Assembly (NCBI GenBank): GCA_016584305.1
Contig: JACEEZ010000378.1
Span: 1 to 64,000 of the forward strand
Direction: 5' to 3'
Length of the DNA: 64,000 nucleotides
Origin: Chionoecetes opilio
Taxonomy: Eukaryota; Arthropoda; Malacostraca; Decapoda; Majidae
Part shown: one piece after another, positions 1 to 11,677 of the stretch
Layout of the letters: the number at the start of each line of letters is the position of its first letter
Numbering within the stretch: position 1 is the first letter of the stretch
The notes under the pieces: model-generated
What the model was told of the DNA's origin: nothing
The model's database searches: none
What the model saw: only the letters and a program-made list of their open reading frames with translations
Made by a program: the position numbers and the translations under genes

Positions 1-1940
1 AGGTAGAGACATCGCTGGATACACATTAAGGTGGTTGCATTGTTGTGGGCAAATCTAGGTTTGCCAAAAAAAATCATTCATAAATGATAATGATTCAATG
101 CTTTTGTAGAAAATATTTTGACATCAGCCAGAGTAAATCTGACTGCCAGAGAAATTGAATGAAGTTTACACATTTGAAGGAACTAACTTCAGAAAACATG
201 ATTATGTATTAGTATGGGTAGAGTGATGAGCACTCTTGTAATGATCTTCGAAGAATCATCTGCTGACGAAGCCTGATTAACCATTAAAGTATGGATTATG
301 CATGAGGACAGGAAACTGTCACTCAGGTGAATTAAAAAAATTTGATTTGAGAAAACAAAACGTACACCAAATTTAAGTTTCCATTGGAGTGGAATAGTAA
401 AAGCTTCCTAATGGAGGCAAAAGTTATCAAGGTAAATACACAGGTAGCTGGTAAAGCATTTCGAGCTGTAAAATGATAAGTTGGGCTTATTTGGTATGAT
501 GTGGAATAATACAGTAATCCTCATTAGGGCAAATTTTACATGCAACAGCTCAAACCGTTAACATTGGAAGAAAAAAAAACTGGGCACAGTTTGATATGAT
601 ATTGACCGTCCGTATCTGCCATGAAAGGAGACAAAGTGTCTGATACATGCACGGAGTTCTCAGATAGCAGCAATGATGTTGATGGTAAAGTTACATTGAA
701 CCATGTAAAAATGCTAGAATAGGGTATAAATTTCCGAATATTTTGATAGTGCCTTGTGGTTGCAAAGGAAATGATTCCTCACACCTTATTGAGCGGAAGT
801 GTATTTCAGCTTTGAGTAATACTATGATAAACGTCATTGGTGAACACTGTTAAGAGAGACAAGTTTATCTGTGATCAATCAATGTTTTTTGAGGTCTGTA
901 GTAAAACAAGTAGTCATTCGTAGTTTAACTGCGAGTTTGAATTCGTTGGTAATTTATGATAAATGGTTAGTTAGTTGTACATAGGTAATACATGTGCGCA
1001 TCATGTAGTTCATATAAATGTGTGCATCACGTGCATCACGTAGATGTGTAAATAGTTCTGGAGCAACTGCTAGGCATGCATATATTACCTAGTTTAGTAT
1101 GTTAGTAAGTACACAATCCTATCATTCAAGTAGTGATCGTGGTACAACAAGAAGAACGTAAGTAATTCATTCCTATAGCGAATGTAATTCACGTATACAT
1201 TTAATACGTAAGGAATCCATTTAAGTAAAAAAATAACTTGTAGGCAACAATAAGTGCGTTAGTATTACATTCTAGTAAATAATGTAATGCAACAATAAGA
1301 GCGTAAGAATTCCTTCAATTGAGGAATGTAAGTAAATAATGTAATGCATCAATAAGTGTGTAAGAATTCTTCAATTGAGGAATGTAAGTAAATAATGCAA
1401 TGCAACAATAAGTGCGTAAGAATTCCTTCAAGTGAGGAATGTAAGTAATTCATTCAAGAACATAGTGTAGCAGTAAGTGCATCTTTAACTTTTATATAAT
1501 AGTAATCTAATGTGAATAGTTATACATAGTTTATCAAGTTTCTGTCATCCATTAGAGTTTCTATCGTGCAAGAGTTACAAGGTAAAAATGGAAATTATAT
1601 CAGTTTCCACTAGTAGCTGGTCAGAATAATATGTAGCTAAACCAAAAAAAATCGTAAAACACCAATTTTAAGCATTTTCAAGAGTGTATATAACATTGGC
1701 TTGGTGTGTTGTGTAGACATCTTCTAAAAAGAGAACAACACACATTAAAATTTCAGAATACGTGGTAAACGTAAAAGATTCAGGTGAACTGATATAAAAT
1801 GTAATGATGTGGAATGGTATGGAATGGAATGGCACTACTATCTTTGCGTGTGTGACCACAATTTGTGACGGTAATCATTTGTAGCTGTGAGTGTGTCATC
1901 AGCAAGTACAGGTGTGAACCTGTGTATCAGTATTAGGGTT
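1..1940. other. AT-rich stretch with no recognisable gene, downstream of a gypsy pol
   Basis: Given the minus-strand gypsy pol ending at 1941, an env-like frame, 3' untranslated region or LTR would be expected here. I see no conserved motif, no convincing open frame and no LTR terminus. The only structure is a short tandem repeat at about 1244-1460. Confidence 0.5.
1244..1460. repeat. Short tandem repeat, unit about 56 bp, about 4 copies
   Basis: The phrase CAACAATAAGNGCGTAAGAA recurs at about 1245, 1290, 1346 and 1402. It is followed each time by TTCAATTGAGGAATGTAAGT and a variant of AAATAATGTAATG. The last three spacings are 46, 56 and 56 bp; copies diverge by a few bases. Confidence 0.7.
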
Positions 1941-2575
1941 TCATAAATCGTCACCTGTATCTAATCCTCGAGCTACTCGTTTAACCTGGTCTATATGGAC
2001 TGTCTTTGCATGGTACTTATAAATGTGCTGTATAGTTATTTTGTGTTCATATTCAATGGCAATGACCCTGTAAGGTCCTTCATATGTAGGATCTAACTTT
2101 AATGTTAATTGCTGCACCTGAAAGTATACTACATCACCTATAGCAATTGGCTTGTCTGCGGTGTATGGGCGTTGGTATTTCATCATGTCCTCCTTGGACA
2201 AATCAATAGCGTCTGTGACACGCTTGTATATTTTCTGAAAATCAGCCACTCTAACTGTAACGTAGTCATCAAAATTATATATTGGCTGTGGACTCTGCTC
2301 TAGGAGAGTGTAAGGTAGTCTTTTGTCTTGCCCAAAGACAATGAAATGTGGTGTTTCACATGTAGACTTGTGTAAGGAAGAGTTAAGTGTGGCAGACACT
2401 TGGGGCATCCATTCATCCCAATGAGAACTGTAAGGTTGAGCTAATGACTTCAGGAGTTGTATAATCTTCCTATTTTGTCTTTCTACCATGCCGTTGCTGC
2501 TAGGGTGATAGCTAGTTATGTTACATTTGTTTATGTTGAAAAGTTTGCAAATTTCAGTGAGAATTTGATTGTTAA
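1941..2575 (-). pseudogene. Ty3/gypsy integrase, C-terminal part
   Basis: Minus-strand frame with the end of a retroviral-type integrase core and its C-terminal domain. The motif YHPSSNGMVERQN contains the third acidic residue (E) of the DDE triad. A GPY/F-like segment (YEGPYRV) follows about 110 residues later, and the frame ends at 1941. The frame stays open upstream to 2571 without a start codon, where a TTAA-flanked MITE interrupts it; the rest of the integrase is at 5311-5655. In an intact element this enzyme joins cDNA to the chromosome. Here it is split across about 2.7 kb and cannot be expressed as one protein. Confidence 0.85.
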
Positions 2576-5306
2576 CACCTTGAGGCCCAGAACGTAATTT
2601 CCATTGTAATTATTATTTTTTTTTTTTACATCACAAGGAACTGGCCTAGGGCACAACAAAAATGGGAAACACAAAGCCCGCTTAGTTGCCAGTCCCTATA
2701 ACGAAGACAGTAAGAGAATAAAATATAAAAGAGGGGTGAGCTAGTTTAGTTCGGGAGGTGTTTTGTTACTCTTCTTTTGAAAAGATTTAAGTCATAGGAA
2801 AGTGGAAAAATAGAAACAGGAAGAGAGTTCCAGAGTTTACCAGTGAAAGGGATGAAAGAGTAAAGATACTGATTAACTCTTGCATTAGGAAGATGGACAG
2901 AATAGGGATGAGAATTATTAGAAAGTCTTGTGCAGCGAGGCCGCGGGAGAGGGGAAGGCATGCAGTTAGCAAGTTCAGAAGAGCAGTGAGCATGAAAATA
3001 ACGGTAGAAGAGAGCAAGAGAAGCAACTTTGCGTCGGTGATTTAAAGGTTGAAGACAGTCAGTCAGAGGAGAGGAGTTGATGAGACGAAAAGCTTTTGAC
3101 TCGACCCTGTTTAGGAGAGCTGTATGAGTGGATCCTCCCCAAACATGTGCGACATATTCCATACATGGGCGGATAAGGCCCCTGTAGAGAGCAAGCAATT
3201 GGGAGGGAGAAAAAAGGACGCAGACGCCACAGGATACCTAACTTCTTAGAAGCTGTTTTAGCAAGAGATGAGATGTGAGATTTCCAGTTCAGATTTTTAG
3301 TAAAGGATAGTCCTAGAATGTTCATTGTAGAAGAAGGAGACAGTTGAGGTGTCATTGAAGAAGAGGGGATAGTTATCTGGTAGGTTTTGTCGAGTAGATA
3401 GGTGAAGAAATTGGGTTTTTGAGGCTTTGAACAAAACAAGGTTTGCTCTGCCCCAATCAGAAATTATAGAAAGATCAGAAGTTAGGCGCTCGGTGGCACT
3501 TCTCCGTGAGTCACTTAGTTCCTGTTGAGTTAGACGTCTAATAAACGACGTTGAAAAATGCAGGGTAGAATCATCAGCGTAAGAGTGGATAGGGCTTTGA
3601 GTTAGACTTAGAAGATCATTAATGAATAATAGAAAGAGAGTGGGTGATAGGACAGAACCCTGGGGAACACCACTATTGATAGATTTAGGAGAAGAATAAT
3701 GTTCGTCTACAGTAGCTGCAATAGAACGGTTTGAAAGGAAACTTAAGATGAAGGTACAGAGAGAAGGATAGAAATTGAATGAGGGTAGTTTGGAAATTAA
3801 AGATTTGTGCCAGACTCTATCAAAAGCTTTTGATATGTCAAGGGCAACAGCAAAAGTTTCACCGAAACCCCTAAAGGAGGATGACCAAGATTCAGTTAGG
3901 AAAGCTAGAAGATCGCCAGTAGATCGCCCTTTACGGAAACCGTACTGCCGATCAGATAGAAGATTGTGAGCAGATAGATGCTTAAGAATCTTCTTATTAA
4001 GTATAGATTCAAAAACTTTAGAAAGGTAGGATGTCAAAGCTATAGGACGGTAGTTTGAAGGATTAGAACGGTCACCCTTCTTAGGAACAGGTTGGATGTG
4101 AGCAAACTTCCAGCAAGAAGGAAAGGTGGAAGTAGATAGACAAAGACGGAAAAGTTTGACCAGGCAAGGTGCAAGCACAGAAGCATAGTTTTTGAGAACA
4201 ATAGGAGGGACTCCGTCAGGACCGTAAGCCTTCCGAGGATCTAGGCCAGAAAGGGCAAAGAAAACATCATTCCGAAGGATCTTAATGACAGGCATAATAT
4301 AGTCAGAGGGTGGAGGAGAAGGAGGAACAAGCCCTTCATCAACAAGAGTGGAATTTTTAGCAAAGGTTTGAGCGAAAAGTTCAGCTTTAGAAGTAGATGA
4401 GACAGCTGTGGAGCCATCTGGGTGAAGCATAGGAGGGAAAGATGAAGAAGAAAAATTGTTAGAGATGTTATTAGCTAGATGCCAGAAGTCACGAGAGGAA
4501 TTTGATTCAGAAAGATTTTGACATTTTCTATGAATGAAAGAGTTTTTGGCAAGTTGAAGTAAAGATTTGGCATGATTACGGGCAGAAATATAAAGGGCAT
4601 GAGCTTCAGGAGATGGATGCATAAGGTACCGTTTGTGAGCCACCTCTCTATCTCGGACAGCATGAGAATAAGCAGAGTTAAACCAAGGTTGACGGGCTTT
4701 AGGATTAGAGAAAGTGTGTGGAATGCACGCCTCCATGCCAGAGACTATGACCTCAGTTATGCGCTCTGCACAAAGAGATGGGTCTTTGACATGGTAGCAG
4801 TAATCATTCCATGGATAATAATCAGAGTAGTACTGTCTTAGGTCTTCCCACTTAGCTGAGTTGAAGTGCCAGAAGCACCTCCGCTTAGGTGGGTCCCGAG
4901 ACGGTACCGGAGCGATAGGACAGGTTACAGAAATAAGATTGTGATCGGAGGAACCCAACGGAGAGAATAGTTTCACAGAATAAGCAGAAGGGTTAGTAGT
5001 TAGGAAAAAATCAAGAATGTTGGGCGTGTCTCCAAGGCGGTCAGGAATACGGGTAGGGTGCTGCACCAGCTGCTCTAGGTCTTGGAGGATAGAAAAGTTG
5101 TAGGCTTGTTCACCAGATTGGTCAGCGTAGGCCAATTTGGGTAACATTAGATGATTTTTAGTGAATATAAGCAATATTTTATAGCTATGACCTGGTTAGT
5201 ATCCTTGTCCACTAACTAATTTGGTATATTAAGTGACTTTTCTTAGTTTTATGGCTCGACAACATACAATATTTTATAGCAAAGGAAAGATCTGGGCGTG
5301 AAGGGG
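2576..5306 (-). mobile_element. TTAA-flanked MITE, about 205 bp, split by a non-LTR insertion
   Basis: The gypsy integrase frame stops at TTAA (2572-2575) and resumes after TTAA (5307-5310). The ends are imperfect inverted repeats: CACCTTGAGGCCCAG at the left and, reading in from the right, CCCCTTCACGCCCAG. A second uninterrupted copy lies at 55854-56057, also between TTAA sites. It matches both outer pieces (2576-2611 and 5134-5306) and shows the site before the non-LTR insertion. TTAA duplication is typical of piggyBac and Kolobok elements. No transposase is encoded, so the superfamily is an inference. Confidence 0.85.
2612..5133 (-). mobile_element. Non-LTR retrotransposon (jockey/CR1-like), 5'-truncated, poly-A tailed
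   Basis: A minus-strand frame of 625 codons ends at 3297. It begins inside the endonuclease domain ([11 protein letters not shown] at 4.9 kb) and runs into reverse transcriptase: YGPDGVPP, the motif-A region [25 protein letters not shown] and [10 protein letters not shown]. The C-terminal part continues in two other frames (3439-3200, then 3198-2746), so there are at least two frameshifts. The 3' end is a run of A on the minus strand (2612-2628). Flanking AATT (2608-2611 and 5134-5137) is the minimal target duplication, judged against the empty MITE at 55.9 kb. The clade is tentative. Confidence 0.85.
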
Positions 5307-5310
5307 TTAA

Positions 5311-5655
5311 ACTCGGTACCATTGTCCGAGAGCAATGTGGATGGTGTGTTGAATTCAAAAAAATCAACACCGAAAATCTAGAAAAAATATCAATGGCTAC
5401 TAACAGGTATTGAGAACCAGATTCTGTTTGTGGGAGTTTTAGCAAGTCAATAGCTATTGTCTTCCAAGGTCCTTTAGGTGTAGGATAAGGTAGCATAGGG
5501 GCAGGTTTTCCAACTGAACCCTTTGTTTCAGCGCATGATTGACATTTATCTATGTATGCAAAAAATATCACGGCGCATGTATGGCCAAAAGCATTATAAA
5601 CATGCTCGGTGCAAACATTTATCTTTCCCAGGGTGACCTGCAAGGCTAGAATCAT
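5311..5655 (-). pseudogene. Ty3/gypsy integrase, N-terminal and core part
   Basis: Encodes the start of the integrase core: CQSCAETKG, then TIAIDLLKLP with the first catalytic aspartate, and IDIFSRFSVL. The second aspartate motif (SDNGTEF) is at about 5315-5335 in a different frame, so a small indel lies near 5345. The codon after GTEF is where the TTAA MITE entered. The remaining core and C-terminal domain are at 1941-2575. Confidence 0.85.
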
Positions 5656-6394
5656 GTAGAAAGGAAAGAAATCTTGGTATAAGTGCTGAAGGTACTACCA
5701 GCTGTGTAACCTGGCGTTTAGGTTCCTGTCTTGTCGTGAGATATGATATAGTATCTCGCACCAAAAGGTTGTATTGTAATCTAAACTCATTAAGTGGAAC
5801 AGGTAATTTTGGCAATTGTGTATCATCTCCTGACTCCAAGTAGTAAATGCTAGGAGCACAGAAGGAATCATTTCGCTGTTCCTCCTCAATGTTGGGAATA
5901 GCGATTTGGGTGTCATGTTTTGATTGCTCAGGTGTTGCGGTTACAAGTGCAATATTTCGTGATAATGAATCTGCCACGAATTTTACTCTGCCTGGCAGAT
6001 ACTCAAATTTTGGGTGGAAGCCTAGTATCGTCAGGCGCCAAAGTGCCAATTTGCCTGACAATTCTTTTGAATTGAACAATTCCACTACAGGTCCATGGTC
6101 TGTTTTAACAAGAATCTCGTACACATAAATGACAGATTTGAAATGCTTAAAAGACCATACAACCGCTAGAGTTTCTTTACGTGTGGTTGAATAGTTACGC
6201 TCTGCGGGATTGAGAGTTCTGCTGGCATAAGCTAATGCACGCCATTTACCTCTATCATCTTTCTGCATCAGAACAGCACCAAGGCCTACATCTGATGCAT
6301 CAATGAAGAGTGTAAACTGACGTGTATAATCTGGGTAAACAAGAACTGGGGCATCACACAACAATGCCTTTAATTTACAAAATGCTTGTTCTTG
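5594..6394 (-). pseudogene. Ty3/gypsy RNase H and integrase zinc-finger region
   Basis: Continues the pol reading direction from the reverse transcriptase. TPQEQAFCKLK begins the tether. The RNase H motifs follow: FIDASDVGLGAV with the first acidic residue, KETLAVVW with the glutamate, and TDHGPVV with a further aspartate. Next are LPGRVKFVADSLSRN and the start of the integrase zinc finger (HDSSLAGHPGKDK). One long frame covers nearly the whole stretch. It is cut off from the reverse transcriptase by the solo LTR at 6400-6993. Confidence 0.87.
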
Positions 6395-6399
6395 TGGAG

Positions 6400-6993
6400 T
6401 GTAAGGGCGAACCACCACTTACAGGCGTTCGAGCAACAGTTCCTTCTTCCACCCCCTGGTTTCCTGTTCGTGGCTTCGGTAAAGACTGGTTCGGTCACCA
6501 GTAAACTTCTTCACCACGTCCAGACCTCTGCTTCAAACACCAAGTCTCGAAGCCCTCTGGTCTGAGTGGAGGTTACGAGGCGCCTGGCCCCGGCTGTCCA
6601 GGGAGAAGAGATCCGGACGGAACACGGGGAGTTGCTCTCTCTCCCCACCTCTGATGTGTACACTTCATCGTCCGCTGTTACCCAGGTCAACTACCCTTCC
6701 CGTCTGCCGTCGTCCCTGTGTCCAGTGCTCAGCGACCTATGGTTGACGGGAAGACTGTTGCAAACCAGGTAGCAGGGGCGGGAGTCTGGTGGTGGTGCTC
6801 TTTGTATATAATACTTGTTCTTTGTAAATATGTTGTTTGTATATACTTGCTGTTTGAGCGAGACATAGTAAAATCTCATATTTTAGTCAGTGTTTCCATC
6901 ACCCTTACGGCCCTCCCCCTATCTCAGCTTCATCGTATCCTGAAATCCTTGGGCTAACGAGTTGTGATCAAATCGCGCTCGTTTTACCTCACA
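6400..6993. mobile_element. Solo LTR, 594 bp, with 5-bp target duplication TGGAG
   Basis: Begins TGTAAGGGCGAACC and ends TTTTACCTCACA, so it has TG...CA termini. It is flanked by identical TGGAG at 6395-6399 and 6994-6998. Removing it and one TGGAG restores the gypsy frame across the junction (SWEAP joins QEQAF). A diverged copy lies at 62562-63140. No internal region is present, so this is the product of LTR-LTR recombination of an otherwise unseen retrotransposon. Orientation is uncertain. Confidence 0.88.
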
Positions 6994-6998
6994 TGGAG

Positions 6999-7760
6999 CT
7001 TCCCATGAAAATTCAACATCTTTCTTTAAGAGATGTGTCAGTGGCCTTGCAATTCGCGAGTAATTCATGATAAATTGCCTGTAAAAATCATTGAGGCCCA
7101 AAAAACTTCTGAGGGCTTTGGCATTCTTAGGTGTTGGAAAATTCATCATTGCATCTATCTTAGACGTGGTAGTATGTAAACATTAGCATCCAAAACAGGA
7201 CCCAAGAAAGAAATTTGTTTCTTTATGAATGAACATTTGGTTAGTTTAAACTTCAAATTAGCATCTTTAAGTTTAGAAAGTACCCCGTCTAGTGTTTGTA
7301 GGTGAGAGTTCGTATCAGGGGTACAAATAACTGTCGTCCAGGAAAGCAAAAACTGAATCTCATAGTAATTCTGAGAAAACAGTGTTGATTAGATACTGAA
7401 ATGCTAGTGGTGCACCTGCTATTCCAAATGGTAGTTTTTTGAAAGCGTAATGGCCTGAAGGAGTACTGAACGCTGTAAGGTCCTTAGATACTTCATCCAA
7501 TGGGACCTGCCAGTATCCACTGGCAAGGACCAGTGTAGAGAACACTTTCTTATCTGGTCTTATGGACATCAGAATATCCTGTAATACAGGTAAGGGATAC
7601 CTGGTGATTTGACAAACATCATTTAGGCGCCGATAAAAAAAAATAATAATCTACGACCGGTCGTCAGTCGCCTGTTTTCTTAGGAATTTAAAATAATGAA
7701 AAATTCCATGGGCTGGTGGATGGCTCAATAACATCATCCTCTAACATTTTCCGGTGAGAT
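6999..7760 (-). pseudogene. Ty3/gypsy reverse transcriptase
   Basis: Read on the minus strand from 7760: MLEDDVIEPSTSPWN (fingers), then RRLNDVCQITRYPLPV, SGYWQVPL, TAFSTPSGHYAF and LPFGIAGAP. A damaged active-site region follows around 7320-7340, then LKFKLTKCSF and, at 7149-7000, FPTPKNAKALRSFLGL NDFYRQF (thumb). At least three frame changes and a stop near 7690 break it. The region upstream of 7760 that should hold protease and gag is not recognisable. Confidence 0.85.
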
Positions 7761-8409
7761 TTAACATAACCAGCGAAATGTTCTGTCTTCCTTCTCACAC
7801 TTCCGACCGCTCCTCTCTTGTGTTACTAGGTGTCGTCGACATTTATAAAAGGCTGATACATACACATTTGGCTGTGACCTACTTGCTCGGGCTAACAAAG
7901 TGCAAGCTGTACCTTGAACCAGGAAGATATACATATAATTATATATACATTACATATATATATATATATATAATTATATGTTTATGAAGTTTTTAAAAAT
8001 ATACTGGTTCTTTGGATGTTAAGTACATGAAAATATCCTGTATGGAAGTTATAATACTTGTTACACTTGTGTGATAAAAGTTTTAATTCAATAGTAATAG
8101 TAATGCAAGTTATTATATATGTTAGAAGTTATTATTGACTGACACGAGTTGATACACAGCGGTCGTATGTGTATTACTCCGTATATTCGAGTGAGGAAAG
8201 AAAGCCGCGTGTGCTTGTGGCAGGCCGAGCAGCGTGAGGATTGTGTGAACTTGGACGAGGACCCAGCCAGGCTCCCACGTATTCATCAGCGACGTCGAGA
8301 GTGAGATGCACTTACACCCTTTCTAGCTTTTCAGCAGGGTGTATAGGCGTTGTGGTTATTGGAATTTAGCTAGGGTATTTGAGTGCCTGCTGATGCGAGA
8401 TTGAAGGCT
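7761..8409. other. Unassigned spacer with a short (AT)n tract
   Basis: Abrupt loss of gypsy similarity at about 7760. The stretch contains an (AT)n run at about 7950-7975 and otherwise unremarkable sequence. No gene or element end was recognised. Confidence 0.4.
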
Positions 8410-8547
8410 GTAAAAGATGGGGGCCATACGTTATGCTGCGCGTGGCCATCGGTGCTCATTTCCGTGTCATTAGCCCTTTGAGCCTGTGGTGGGTGACGAC
8501 CCGTTACCCCGGGACATAGGGCTAGTGTAACATCCGGGTTACCACAG
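8410..8547 (-). mobile_element. SINE family 1, 3' part (split copy)
   Basis: Matches, in reverse, the last 140 bases of the tRNA-derived SINE at 40665-40972, including the phrases for ATGAGCACCGATGGCCACGC and CCCTGTGTCCCGGGGTAACG with a few changes. The other half is at 11837-11985; the transposon at 8551-11655 and a second SINE lie between them. Confidence 0.8.
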
Positions 8548-8550
8548 TTA

Positions 8551-8870
8551 TAGTAGAGGACCCTACCATTGAGCCCGTGACCAATTTCTCCTGATGAAGG
8601 TTTGAAGGTTTTTTAAATGACTTGAGGATACTGAACAAAATAAGCCCCCATGGCCCTCGCTAAAGTGTGGGCTAGCTCCGCCAGGGGACAAAATCCAAGA
8701 TGGCCGCCGTGAAAACTAGATTTGTCATATCTTCACGCATTTAATAGCTATTGATATGTTCTTGGTGTCTAAATGTATGTTTTTTAGGTCAAGGAAAGCA
8801 ATAAAGACATCATAGAGGGGATTTGTGGACAAAAAGTCATTGTAATTGAATATTTTATTAAAAAATGAAC
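8551..8870. repeat. Left terminal inverted repeat of the 3.1-kb transposon
   Basis: Pairs with 11336-11655. It contains AAGATGGCCGCC and CATAGAGGGGATTTG. The inner boundary is ATTAAAAAATGAA, beyond which the two arms diverge. Confidence 0.85.
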
Positions 8871-9003
8871 ACGAAAATTGTCAATAATCGTCAATAATCG
8901 TATCAAGCATATTTACTCATTGATTTACAGTTAAATTTATTAAGAAATGATTGCCTTATTATCATCTTTTTAATGACATGTCCTTTTGTTTACAGATTGG
9001 AAG

Positions 9004-10919
9004 ATGTCGAGACCACCACAGAAAAGCCGAAAGCGGAGGAGTGAAGATTCAGCCATTAGTTCCTGTATCTTGTGTCATCTTGATTGTGATGAAGATCGGA
9101 ACAACACAAAACTAGATGCCTGCAACAATCTTAAGGAGCATGCAAAACAATGGGTAGGGCAGGATATCTTTGGTTCAGTGTATGATAAAGTTGTCTGGGA
9201 AAATGGATCGAATGGTGTGTACTTCCATCAAAATTGTAAGCTGAACTTGTTCAATAGTAGAAAACTGAAGCAAGCCCTGAGTCGAAAAGAGAAATGCCAT
9301 GCTGAAAATGTAGGAACTGCAGCACAGATGCAAACTGACCCTATGTCAAGTCAAGGTCCAATTGAAACTGGTACAAGACAAACACGTTCGATCACAGGTT
9401 TAGTACATGACAAGAACCTATGCATATGGTGTATGAAACCTGAAGACCAGAAACATCGCGGAAGAGACAAGTGGCATATCATGCAACAGCTGAATGCATA
9501 GTATGCCTTCAAAAGCCACACGGTGTACTTAGAAGATCTTACCATGAGAGAACGACTGTTGACCTTTATTGAGTCAACTTCAGACCCATTTGCAGTTGAA
9601 ATCCGTTATCACTGAACATGTTGGGTAAAGTACATATCAGCCACCTCAGATACAGGAAAAGATGATCCCAATCTTCATCTGCAGCATGTGCATTTATCAG
9701 AAGTGAAAGAGATGTGGTTCAAACATATTCGAAATGTTGTGCTTGAGCAGCATGAACTTCGCACATTACAGAGCCTTCTTCAAGATTATATTCAGATGCT
9801 GCGTAATTTTGGAATGAATGTTGAGTGGTTAAATCATGCACCATCAAAACTATGATACAGGAAGAATTTCACGATCGCATAGGCTTTCATGAACGATACC
9901 AGAAGAACCACAGTGCATTGGTTTATGATACCTATTCTGGGGGTAGTTATGCAGAAGCTGCTATCAACGGCTGGGGTGTAACTGACGACCAACTGATTTC
10001 GACCGTAGCACAACGGATCAATGCACATGCATCACAGGCACAAGTGATAGCCATGGCCACCTCATGTCGATGAATTGGTGGACTCGGAGGACTCGGACGA
10101 GCTCTTGTACAATTTTGTAACCTTGTTGAAGAAGCCAAAGGCTGGTGAAGACCAAACAGACCCGGCAGTTCTGGCACTGACATCTCTGCTAACTTCATAC
10201 ATAACGGGGAAGCGAACATCATTCAAGGTGAAGCTGGCAGTGACGCTACATGGCCTGACTCGAAATCGAGAAATAATTGACTTGATGCATAAGTTTTATC
10301 TTGGATTCAGCTACAAGGATGTTCTGAATCTTTATGATGCGTGGGCCAAGTTTGACATCGAAACAAATAGAGCATATCCTGATGAGGTTGCCATGGGCCA
10401 ACCAGGTACAGCAGTTATAGACAATGATGACTTCAAAGACGATACTCTGACTGGAGCAAACACATCTCATCGAACCAATGTCATGTGTTTGTCCAGCCAC
10501 AAGATTTGGTGGAGACTTCTGCTGTTTCACGTCAATCTCTGAGCATTCCCACAGCCGACGATATGAAAGCCCTGTGTGCTTCGCAACATCTTGTACAGCC
10601 ATACAAAACAGTTCAATGTGGTACACCAAGCATAAGACTAGCAGCCAATATAGACGCCCCATATGACACAAATATGCAGCGTAAGAGAAGCCTTATTCAT
10701 GTATTGGCACGTCTTGATGAGACTATGAAGCTCAGAGTAGTTTCTGAACAAACCGTGGGTGCCTTTGCAGGATTCCAAGCCTCTGTTCAGCCTTCAGTGG
10801 TGAAGACCCCTATGCATTTGAAGGATGTTGTTCAACTTCAAGATCTAACACCAGGAGATACTGATTCAGGAGAGAGCGATTCATATGATGAAGACGAGGA
10901 TAATGACATTGATGTATAA
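9004..10919 (+). pseudogene. Decayed transposon gene with CxxC...HxxC zinc-type modules
   Basis: A splice acceptor (TTTTGTTTACAG) ends at 8995 and the ATG at 9004 follows. Module 1 has CILC at residues 21-24 and FHQNC about 65 residues later. Module 2 has LCIWC and RYH-stop-TCW, the same CxxC...HxxC layout. Further on come HGLTRNREIIDLMHKF, DIETNRAYPDEVAM and the acidic stretch VIDNDDFKDDTLTG; the C-terminus is very acidic. Stops at about 9500 and 9613 and frameshifts near 9850, 10070 and 10485 disable it. I recall similar uncharacterised proteins being repetitive in marine invertebrate genomes. By position the protein may be the transposase, with acidic residues in the DNDDFKDD region as candidates, but that is inference. 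Confidence 0.7.
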
Positions 10920-11335
10920 TATTGCCCATTCATGTTATCCATAATTGTCAGATAAATAGTTATGATAGGTTGTGGATTTTGCATGATTTATCTGAAATAT
11001 GTAATGAGTTAGGATAAATCAATAGTTGTTTTCAATTTTGATTAAACAAATTAATTCATGTATATTAGGATTGATAACCTTGGTCTGAAAAACCTTTTTG
11101 TTGACACCTAGAATACATCGGCAATATACACATACTAATATAATAAATTCAAATTGTGTATCAGCCATATCGTGTTACTTGGAGTTCTTGTAACACGTTT
11201 TGAGATGAATTGGGCTACATCTTTTTTCAGTAACATCAACTTGAGTTATAATCCAGTGAAAAAAAACTTCATGTGATTAGTGGCCAATGAGCATGATACG
11301 GTTCTCGAAAATGATGAATATTGAAATGTTTTGTC

Positions 11336-11655
11336 TTCATTTTTTAATAAAATATTCAATTACAATGACTTTTTGTTCACAAATCCACTCTATGATGTCT
11401 TTATTGCTTTCCTTTATCTAAAAACATACATTTAGACACCAAGAACGTATTTATAGCTATTAAATGAGTGAAGATATGACAATTTTAGTTTTCACGGTGG
11501 CCATATTTGATTTTGCCCCTTGGCGGAGTTAGCCCGCACTTTTGCGAAGGACATGAAGGCTTATTTTGTTCAGTATCCTCAAGTCATTTAAAAACCATCT
11601 TCAAACCTTGATCAGGAGAAATTGGTCACGGGCTCAATGGTAGGGTCCTCTACTA
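11336..11655. repeat. Right terminal inverted repeat of the 3.1-kb transposon
   Basis: Inverted copy of 8551-8870. The outer end CCTCTACTA abuts the TTA duplication at 11656-11658. Confidence 0.85.
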
Positions 11656-11677
11656 TTACCTTCCACAGAGTTTACCA

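Larger units (their letters stand above)
8551..11655 (+). mobile_element. 3.1-kb DNA transposon with 320-bp TIRs and TTA target duplication, superfamily unassigned
   Basis: Terminal inverted repeats at 8551-8870 and 11336-11655 begin TAGTAGAGGACCCTACCATT on each side and are about 90% identical by eye. It is flanked by TTA (8548-8550 and 11656-11658). The intact SINE copy at 40.7 kb shows a single TTA at the insertion point. Inside is one decayed gene (9004-10919). A 3-bp TTA duplication fits PIF/Harbinger among others, but the protein shows no Harbinger hallmark that I can see and the TIRs are unusually long. Confidence 0.82.
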
